The position numbers were made by a program, and so were the translations under genes. A stretch of 64,000 nt of DNA. Source: Kineosporia rhizophila. Lineage in GTDB: Bacteria; Actinomycetota; Actinomycetes; Actinomycetales; Kineosporiaceae. The DNA is taken from assembly GCF_021277265.1 (NCBI RefSeq), contig NZ_JAJSOH010000024.1, positions 47,049 through 111,048 on the forward strand, given 5' to 3'. Shown piece by piece: positions 41,507 through 48,147 of this stretch. The notes beneath the pieces are model-generated. The model ran no database searches. It was not told the DNA's origin and was given only the letters and a program-made list of their open reading frames with translations. How positions within the stretch are numbered: the first letter of the stretch is position 1; each line of letters opens with the position of its first letter.

Positions 41507-44023
41507 GTGACGAGTAGCGCGGTGATCGACCCGATCGGCTCACAGCCGGTGCCGGGAGGTGTGGTCGGGCGGGTTCCGCAGCAGCGGGCCCCGGAGTCCG
41601 ACCTGCTCGGCGACGTGCTGGTGGAGCGCGGGCTGCTCGCCGCGAGTGACCTGGCCTGGGCGCTCGACGTGCAGAAGCGCACCGGTTCCCGGCTCGGCGC
41701 GATCCTGATCGCCTCCGGTCTGGTGCGCCGCCTGGACCTGTACCGCACCCTGGCCCAGGTCTGGGACAGCGAGTTCGTCGACGTGGCGCACACCGTGATC
41801 GACCCGGAGCTGGTGGCCGGGCTGGAACCGCGCACCCTGGTGGACGAGGGCTGGATCCCGGTCCGCCGCGACCCCGACGGGGTGCTGGTGGTGGCCACCG
41901 CCGAGGAACCCAGCGCGGCCCGGTGCGGGCACATCGAGCAGCGGGTGGGAAGCCCCGTCCGGCTGATGGTGACGTCGGACTGGGACATCGCCCTGGCCAT
42001 GCGTCAGGTCTTCCGGGAACAGCTGATCGACGAGGCCGCGAACGGGCTGTGGCAGCGCCACCCCGCGGCCTCGGCCCGCTCGGTGCTGTCCACCGCGCAG
42101 GCCGTGGCCGGGGTGGCCGCGATCGCGGTCGCTGTGCTCGGTGCGGTCCTCGCCCCGATGGTCTCGCTGCTCGTGCTGTCCATGCTGATCGCCGTCTTCT
42201 TCCTGGTCGGCGTGGTGTTCAAGTTCGTGGTCTGCGTGGTCGGGGCCCGCCGGGAGGCCGCGGTCCCGATCACCGACGAGGACGTGGCCGCGCTCACCGA
42301 CGACGAACTGCCGGTCTACACGGTGCTGGTGCCGGTCTACCGCGAGGCCAACATCGTGGCCGACCTGATCGGCAACCTCGGCGGGCTGGACTACCCGGCC
42401 GAGAAGCTGGAGATCCTGCTCCTGCTGGAGGAGGAGGACGAGGAGACCCGCCGGGCCGCCGCGGCCGCCGACTGCCCGAGCACGATCACCTTCGTGGTGG
42501 TGCCCAAGGGCGGGCCGCAGACCAAGCCCAAGGCCTGCAACATCGGCCTGTTCTTCGCCCGCGGCGAGTTCCTGGTGATCTACGACGCGGAGGACCGGCC
42601 GGAGCCGGACCAGCTGAAGAAGGCGGTGATCGCGTTCCGCCGGGCGCAGGCCCAGGACAACGACAAGCTGGTCTGCGTGCAGGCCGCACTGAACTACTGG
42701 AACGCCGACGAGAACGCGCTGACCAGGATGTTCACCCTGGAGTACAGCTTCTGGTTCGACTACATGCTGCCCGGTCTGGAGGCCCTGCGGCTGCCCATCC
42801 CGCTGGGCGGCACGTCGAACCACTTCCGCACCCAGCCGCTGCGCGACCTGGGCGGCTGGGACCCGTACAACGTCACCGAGGACGCCGACCTGGGCATCCG
42901 GGCGGCCTCGCTCGGCTACACCGTGGGCGTGATCAACTCGACCACGTACGAGGAGGCCAACCGGGCCTACGGCAACTGGATCCGGCAGCGTTCCCGCTGG
43001 ATCAAGGGCTACCTGCAGACCACGCTGGTGCACACCCGGCACCCGGTGCGGCTGGTGCGGGAGGCCGGCGCCGTGCAGGCCCTGGCCTTCGCCCTGCTGG
43101 TCGGCGGCACACCGTTGTCGTTCCTGCTCTCGCCACCGTTGTACGCGCTGTTCCTGACCAGCCTGGTGATGCCGATCGAGGCGCTGAGCGCGATCTTCCC
43201 CTCGCCGATCCTCGAGATCAGCCTGGCCAACCTGCTGCTGGGCAACGCGATGATGATCTACGTGACGATGATGGGCGCCTTCAAGCGCCGTCGTTACCGG
43301 CTGGTGCCCTGGGCGCTGCTGAACCCGGTCTACTGGATGATGCACTCGGTGTCGGCGTACAAGGCGCTCTGGCAGCTGATCACCAAGCCGCACTACTGGG
43401 AGAAGACGACCCACGGCCTGTCGGGCGCCCACGCTCCCGCCGCCGACCCAGCCCTTGCCGCGCTCCCAGCTCCCGCTGCGCTCCCAGCCCCCGCTGCGCT
43501 GTCGGCTCCCGCTGCGCTGCCGGCTCCCGCCGGGCAGACCGCGCTGCTGGCGTCCGGGGCTGTGGCTCCGGCAACGGCTCCGGTTCTCGCAGCAACGCCC
43601 GCCCCTTCTCCGGTCTCCGGTGTGGTGCCTGCCCAGACCTCGGCCCACCCCATCACCGCTGCGGCCCCGACCGCCGCCTCGCCCACCGACTTCGCGGCCG
43701 CCGACCCGACCGCCATCGCCGCCCCGGCGGCGTCAACTACCGCCGCGACTGCCGCAGCCGTGGCCTTGACCGCTGCAACTACGGCCCCGACTGCCGCAGC
43801 CGAGGCTTTCACCGCCGTATCTACAGCCCCGGCTGCCGCAACCCCGGCCTCGCCCGCCGCAACCACGCCCGCGACCGGCACCACAGCCGCTTCGACCGCC
43901 GACACCGAGAAGGCTTCCGTAGGCCTGTTCACCCGGGCCCTGACCCGTCTGCGCACTCGCACCCCCAAACCCGCGCCCTACCAGCGCACCCCGCCGCGCA
44001 TCGTCTACCCGGAGCCGCTGTGA
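41507..44023 (+). CDS. MshEN-glycosyltransferase 2 fusion
   Basis: 838 residues. Residues 33-56 (LLGDVLVERGLLAASDLAWA...) and 62-85 (RLGAILIASGLVRRLDLYRT...) are two tandem 24-residue MshEN motifs of the RLGxxLxxxGxxxxxxLxxxLxxQ type, a known c-di-GMP-binding fold. Two membrane helices follow (about 195-245). Then a processive GT2 domain with YDAED (about 358), EDADLGIR (about 458) and QRSRW (about 492), then several more helices (522-615). The last ~190 residues are Ala/Pro/Thr repeats. It is likely a membrane polysaccharide synthase gated by c-di-GMP. The sugar is unknown. Confidence 0.85.
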   Translation: MTSSAVIDPIGSQPVPGGVVGRVPQQRAPESDLLGDVLVERGLLAASDLAWALDVQKRTGSRLGAILIASGLVRRLDLYRTLAQVWDSEFVDVAHTVIDPELVAGLEPRTLVDEGWIPVRRDPDGVLVVATAEEPSAARCGHIEQRVGSPVRLMVTSDWDIALAMRQVFREQLIDEAANGLWQRHPAASARSVLSTAQAVAGVAAIAVAVLGAVLAPMVSLLVLSMLIAVFFLVGVVFKFVVCVVGARREAAVPITDEDVAALTDDELPVYTVLVPVYREANIVADLIGNLGGLDYPAEKLEILLLLEEEDEETRRAAAAADCPSTITFVVVPKGGPQTKPKACNIGLFFARGEFLVIYDAEDRPEPDQLKKAVIAFRRAQAQDNDKLVCVQAALNYWNADENALTRMFTLEYSFWFDYMLPGLEALRLPIPLGGTSNHFRTQPLRDLGGWDPYNVTEDADLGIRAASLGYTVGVINSTTYEEANRAYGNWIRQRSRWIKGYLQTTLVHTRHPVRLVREAGAVQALAFALLVGGTPLSFLLSPPLYALFLTSLVMPIEALSAIFPSPILEISLANLLLGNAMMIYVTMMGAFKRRRYRLVPWALLNPVYWMMHSVSAYKALWQLITKPHYWEKTTHGLSGAHAPAADPALAALPAPAALPAPAALSAPAALPAPAGQTALLASGAVAPATAPVLAATPAPSPVSGVVPAQTSAHPITAAAPTAASPTDFAAADPTAIAAPAASTTAATAAAVALTAATTAPTAAAEAFTAVSTAPAAATPASPAATTPATGTTAASTADTEKASVGLFTRALTRLRTRTPKPAPYQRTPPRIVYPEPL
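43440..43900. repeat. Ala/Pro/Thr-coding low-complexity repeat
   Basis: An 18-bp unit (GCTCCCGCTGCGCTCCCA type, encoding PAALPA) repeats about five times from 43450, followed by degenerate Ala/Thr/Pro triplets. The whole block is translated as the C-terminal tail of the GT2 fusion. Confidence 0.8.
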
Positions 44024-44364
44024 TCGGCGACCTGCCGCTCGACCTACCCCGGCACCTGGAGCTCTGGCTCGCCGTCTTCGGTGGCGCCGTCCTGGTCTTC
44101 CTGTTGCTGCGCGCCCTGCGCCGGTTCACCATCCACGGCTCCACCGCCGAGGGGCTCCTGGCCGGCCTGATCTTCGGCATGCTGGTCCTGATCGAGCCGC
44201 TGGCCCTGATCCCGGTCGCCGTGCTGGTCGCGATCGGCGCAGTGGTCACGGCCCGGCACCGCCCCGGTGAGTCCGGGGCCGCCTTCGCCGCCACCTGCCT
44301 GTTGCTCTTTCCGGCTGCCGCCGCGTTCGGCTCGTCCGCGTTCCTGAGCTGGCGTCTGGGATAG
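44020..44364 (+). CDS. Small membrane protein coupled to the GT2 fusion
   Basis: 114 residues from GTG 44020, overlapping the glycosyltransferase stop by 4 nt. Four hydrophobic helices (WLAVFGGAVLVFLLLRAL, LLAGLIFGMLVLIE, LALIPVAVLVAIGAVVTA, AFAATCLLLFPAAAAF). No family is recognised. The overlap makes it a likely partner of the synthase, for example in export, though nothing direct shows this. Confidence 0.65.
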   Translation: MIGDLPLDLPRHLELWLAVFGGAVLVFLLLRALRRFTIHGSTAEGLLAGLIFGMLVLIEPLALIPVAVLVAIGAVVTARHRPGESGAAFAATCLLLFPAAAAFGSSAFLSWRLG

Positions 44365-44469
44365 CCAAGAACTTTCTTACGGACGTTTGTCGAGAACCCG
44401 TCCGCCCGATCGTCGAGTTCGGTGAAGGCTGAGAACAGCCGTATCCGTGACGACGAGGGGAACGACCAA

Positions 44470-44853
44470 GTGCGCTATCTGGTGATTCTGAAGGCGGCCG
44501 AGAACCAGCTGGGCGGTAACCCGCCGCCGGAGTTGTTCGCCGCCATCGCCAAACTCGGCGAGGAGGCCACCAAGGCCGGGGTACTGCTCGACACCGGGGG
44601 ACTGACCCCGGTGTCGGCCGGCGCCGAGGTCCGGCTGGAGGGCGGGAAGATCACGGTGACCGACGGGCCGTTCACCGAGGCCAAGGAGACGATCACCAGC
44701 TACGCCATGTACGAGCTGCGCAGCCAGGAGGAGGCGGTCGAGTGGACCAGCCGGTTCCTGCGCTGCCATCAGGAGCTCTGGCCGGGCTGGGAAGGTAGCT
44801 CCGAGATCCGTCGGGTGATGGGGCCGGAGGACTTCACCAACTTCCCCGGCTAG
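44470..44853 (+). CDS. YCII/DGPF-domain protein
   Basis: About 127 residues from GTG 44470 (MRYLVILKAAENQ), with GAGGGG upstream; a longer in-frame start at 44422 is less likely. It carries the DGPF motif in VTDGPFTEAKETITSYAMYE, the hallmark of YCII-related DGPF proteins. These are usually encoded beside ECF42 sigma factors, and here one follows 15 nt downstream. The biochemical role of DGPF proteins is unknown. Confidence 0.9.
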   Translation: MRYLVILKAAENQLGGNPPPELFAAIAKLGEEATKAGVLLDTGGLTPVSAGAEVRLEGGKITVTDGPFTEAKETITSYAMYELRSQEEAVEWTSRFLRCHQELWPGWEGSSEIRRVMGPEDFTNFPG

Positions 44854-44868
44854 TGGTTGGGTGCGGGG

Positions 44869-46113
44869 ATGGCCGAGCCGTCCCCGCACGCCCTGATCGA
44901 AGGTGTCTGGCGGGTCGAGGCCACCCGCATCGTCGCGTTCGTGACCCGTCTGGTGCGCGACGTCGGAGTGGCCGAGGAGATCGCGCAGGACTGCCTGGTC
45001 TCCGCCCTGGAGCAGTGGCCGGTCCGGGGTACGCCGCAGAATCCGGCGGCGTGGCTGATGACGACCGCTCGCAACCGGGCCGTCGACCGGATCCGGCGGG
45101 ACGCGAAACTCGCCGAGAACCTGGCCGAGCTGGGCCACCGGATCCAGGACCACGACGAGGGCCTCCCGATCGATCCGGACGCGATTGAGGACGACGTCCT
45201 GCGGCTGATCTTCGTCGCCTGCCACCCGGTCCTGCCCACCCCGGGCCGGGTGGCCCTGGCCCTGCGCCTGCTCGGCGGGCTGAGCACGGCCGAGATCGCC
45301 CGCGCCTTCCTGGTGCCGGAGGCCACGGTGGCGCAGCGGATCAGCCGGGCCAAGCGCACGCTCGCCCAGCAGCGGGTGCCGTTCGAGGTGCCCGCCCCGG
45401 ACGTGCGCCCGGCCCGGCTGGCCTCGGTCCTCGAGGTCACCTACCTGATCTTCAACGAGGGGTACTCGGCCAGCTCCGGCGACGATCTGCTGCGCCCCGC
45501 GCTCTGCCAGGACGCCCTGCACCTGGGCCGCACCCTGGCCGGGCTGATGCCGCAGGAGCCCGAGGTGCACGGGCTGGTCGCGTTGATGGAGATCCAGGCC
45601 TCCCGGCTGGCGAGCAGAACTGGGGACGATGGTGAGCCGGTCCCGCTGGACCGGCAGAACCGGGGTCGCTGGGACCAGTTGCTGATCCGGCGCGGCCTGG
45701 CCGCACTGGAGAAGGCGCAGGAGCTGGGCGGCACCTTCGGGCCGTACGTGCTGCAGGCCTCGATCGCGGCCTGCCATGCCCGCGCCCGCAGCCCGGAGGA
45801 GACCGACTGGATGCGCATCGCCGCGCTCTACCAGGTCCTGTTCACCGTGCTGCCCTCACCGGTGGTCGCGCTGAACCGGGCCGTCGCCGTCGGCCGGGCC
45901 CTGGGCCCGCAGGCCGGGCTCGAGGCGGTGGAGGCACTGGCCGAGGAACCCGCCCTGCGCGACTACCACCTGCTGCCCGGCGTCCGGGCCGACCTGCTGG
46001 CCCGGCTGGGCCGCGCCGACGAGGCCCGGGCCCAGTTCGGGTTGGCCGCCTCGATGGCCACCAACGCCCGCGAGCGCGAGGCGCTGCTGGCCCGGGCCCG
46101 TGAACTTTCGTGA
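44869..46113 (+). CDS. ECF42-type RNA polymerase sigma factor
   Basis: About 414 residues from ATG 44869; TTG 44857 is in frame. Sigma region 2 (VAEEIAQDCLVSALEQWP, PAAWLMTTARNRAVDRIRRD) and region 4 (GGLSTAEIARAFLVPEATVA, QRISRAKRTLA) are complete. A ~210-residue C-terminal extension (DUF6596, TPR-like) follows, including YLIFNEGYSAS and VLFTVLPSPVVALNRAVAVG. ECF42 factors have no anti-sigma; the extension controls activity. It pairs with the DGPF gene upstream, as usual for this group. Confidence 0.93.
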   Translation: MAEPSPHALIEGVWRVEATRIVAFVTRLVRDVGVAEEIAQDCLVSALEQWPVRGTPQNPAAWLMTTARNRAVDRIRRDAKLAENLAELGHRIQDHDEGLPIDPDAIEDDVLRLIFVACHPVLPTPGRVALALRLLGGLSTAEIARAFLVPEATVAQRISRAKRTLAQQRVPFEVPAPDVRPARLASVLEVTYLIFNEGYSASSGDDLLRPALCQDALHLGRTLAGLMPQEPEVHGLVALMEIQASRLASRTGDDGEPVPLDRQNRGRWDQLLIRRGLAALEKAQELGGTFGPYVLQASIAACHARARSPEETDWMRIAALYQVLFTVLPSPVVALNRAVAVGRALGPQAGLEAVEALAEEPALRDYHLLPGVRADLLARLGRADEARAQFGLAASMATNAREREALLARARELS

Positions 46114-46187
46114 CTGATCGTGCCCAGATTCACCCGGATTCGTCGTAAGCCGGGCTCGACGCCGGATCGTTCGCCTATTGTCCTGCT

Positions 46188-47474
46188 GTGCTGAAAGCGG
46201 TCCGTGAGGCGTTCGTGGTGGTGGGGGCCGGTGCGAAGCTCTGGCTGCAGCACTGGCCGGTCCTGCTCACCATCGCGCTGTTCGCCCTGGCGGCCCGGAT
46301 GGGCGCGATCTGGGCGGCCGTGCGGATGAGCGACATCTACAACACCCTCGGCGTGCTCACCCTGGTGCTGGCCCCGCTCTCGGCGGTGACCGGCATCGTG
46401 CTGATGCTCTACGCGCTGCGGCACTCGCTGCCCTCGCTCGCCCAGGCCGCCGACACCGTCGGCCCGGAAGACCCGATCCGCCATCGGGAACGCCGGCTGC
46501 TCGACATGCTGGCCAGCGTCCTGGTGCCGTTCCTGGCCGTCTACGCCACCTACGGGTTCCTCAAAGAGGACATCGACCGGTACCTCAACTCGCTGTTCGG
46601 CGAGGAGTTCGCGCAGAACGACTACTTCGGCGGCGCCTCCGGGGTCAGCAACGACACCTCCCGCTTCGACATCGGCAGCGGCTGGGTGCTGGTGGCCGTC
46701 ATCGTGGTGGCCGTGGTGCTCAAGTTCGGTTTGGCCAAGCTCGAGGGCCGCAAGGCGCTGTGGGGTCTGGGCCTGCTCGGCGGTTACGTGGAGGCGGTCT
46801 GGATGGTCGCCATCGCGGCGCACTTCCGCGACTTCAAGAACATCGGCTGGACGTGGGCCGAGAGCCGGCGCGGCCTGGAGATGTTCATCGAGGGCTGGGA
46901 GTCGCTGCTGGACAAGCTCGGCCCGTTCGCCGACGCCGTCGACGCCACCGGTGCGTTCGTCATCGGGATCCTCAGCAGCGTGGACTCGCTGGTCGTGCTG
47001 CCGGTGGCCTGGCTCACCGTCGGAGCGGTCGTCTACGGGCACAAGCTGGTCGAGCCGCCGCCCCCGCCGCAGCCACGCATCCTGCGGATGGTGCCCGGCC
47101 CGGTGCAGCGCTGGGGCGGGGAGCTCACCGGCGAGGTGAAGGAGCGCTTCACCGGCCTCACCGGAGGGCTGCGTCAGCTGGCGGTAGCCGGTCTGGCGCC
47201 GATGCTGATCTTCGCCCTCGCCTTCCTGGCCGCCCAGCGGCTGGAAGACGCCCTGAACGAGCTGGCCCGCTGGATCGTGGGCCCGCAGGCGGCCTCCCCG
47301 TGGCTGGCCTTCACCCCGCACATCACCACGATCACCCGGGCCGTCGGCCTGACCGTGACCGTGTGCCTGCTGGCCGCCGCGGTCGAGCGGGTCCTGGCCA
47401 CCGGCGGGGCGACGCCGGAAGGCGCGCAGGACCAGCAGGACCAGCAGGAAGAACCGACCGGTCAGCAGGCCTGA
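46188..47474 (+). CDS. Multi-pass membrane protein of unknown function
   Basis: 428 residues from GTG 46188. About six to seven hydrophobic helices (WPVLLTIALFALAARMG, LVLAPLSAVTGIVLMLYAL, VLVAVIVVAVVLKFGLA, LPVAWLTVGAVVYG, near-C-terminal TVTVCLLAAAVERVLA). Between helices are soluble stretches (FLKEDIDRYLNSLFGEEF, RRGLEMFIEGWESLLDKLG). The C-terminal tail is Gln-rich. No transporter motif is visible. It is convergent with the next cluster, 22 nt apart. Confidence 0.65.
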   Translation: MLKAVREAFVVVGAGAKLWLQHWPVLLTIALFALAARMGAIWAAVRMSDIYNTLGVLTLVLAPLSAVTGIVLMLYALRHSLPSLAQAADTVGPEDPIRHRERRLLDMLASVLVPFLAVYATYGFLKEDIDRYLNSLFGEEFAQNDYFGGASGVSNDTSRFDIGSGWVLVAVIVVAVVLKFGLAKLEGRKALWGLGLLGGYVEAVWMVAIAAHFRDFKNIGWTWAESRRGLEMFIEGWESLLDKLGPFADAVDATGAFVIGILSSVDSLVVLPVAWLTVGAVVYGHKLVEPPPPPQPRILRMVPGPVQRWGGELTGEVKERFTGLTGGLRQLAVAGLAPMLIFALAFLAAQRLEDALNELARWIVGPQAASPWLAFTPHITTITRAVGLTVTVCLLAAAVERVLATGGATPEGAQDQQDQQEEPTGQQA

Positions 47475-47496
47475 CCACCTCTGGACGAGGGACCGG

Positions 47497-48147
47497 TCAG
47501 GAGCCGGCGCGGAAGGCGATGTACTCCGGGATCTCCCACCAGAGGTCGAACTCGCTGACCACCGCGTCCTTCGGGATCACCCAGGCCCGCTTCAGCGAGT
47601 ACTCCTTCGGCCGCGGCTCCTCGTCCGGGCCGGGCATCTCCAGCTTGCCGAACAAGGTCATCGGACCGGGAGTGCTCACCGGGGTGCACACCGAGCCCGC
47701 CTCGATCTCGCCCACCATGCTCTGCTGGTAGGCGTACTGGGTGCCGTCGTCGCCGCGCAGCATCCCCTGGCACCCGGCCAGCGGCATGTTCGGGTCGGCC
47801 GCCACCGACAGGCTGACCTCGACCGCCTTGGTGCCCTCGGGCAGTTCGGTGCCGAGCGAGCCGGCCGACACCTCGGCGTCGGTCATGGTGCGCACCGAGT
47901 CCAGTCGCACCCGCAGCGACATGACGTGCTTGCCGTCGTCGAGTTCGTACGGCTGCGAGTACTCGAACCACTCGCCCTGCTCGGCCACCACCGGATCGTG
48001 CAGGTCGGCCTCCCACCAGTACGTCTTCACCCGGTCCGAGCTGGCCGCGAGAGCCAGGACGGTGGCCAGCGGCATCAGGCCCAGACCCCAGCGGTTGCGG
48101 GAGAGCCAGCCGGTCCGGCGGTTGGAGTGCCGGGCGAAGGACTTCAC
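47497..48147 (-). CDS. Membrane-anchored protein, third gene of the triad
   Basis: 216 residues. An N-terminal positively charged segment (FARHSNRRTGWLSRNRW) and one helix (GLGLMPLATVLALAASS) suggest a signal anchor. The outer part is strand-rich (VMSLRVRLDSVRTMTDAEV, AVEVSLSVAADPNMPLAG) and resembles the outer domains of the two upstream genes (beta-sandwich, DUF4352-like). It overlaps the upstream gene by 4 nt. No function known. Confidence 0.6.
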   Translation of the reverse strand: MKSFARHSNRRTGWLSRNRWGLGLMPLATVLALAASSDRVKTYWWEADLHDPVVAEQGEWFEYSQPYELDDGKHVMSLRVRLDSVRTMTDAEVSAGSLGTELPEGTKAVEVSLSVAADPNMPLAGCQGMLRGDDGTQYAYQQSMVGEIEAGSVCTPVSTPGPMTLFGKLEMPGPDEEPRPKEYSLKRAWVIPKDAVVSEFDLWWEIPEYIAFRAGS

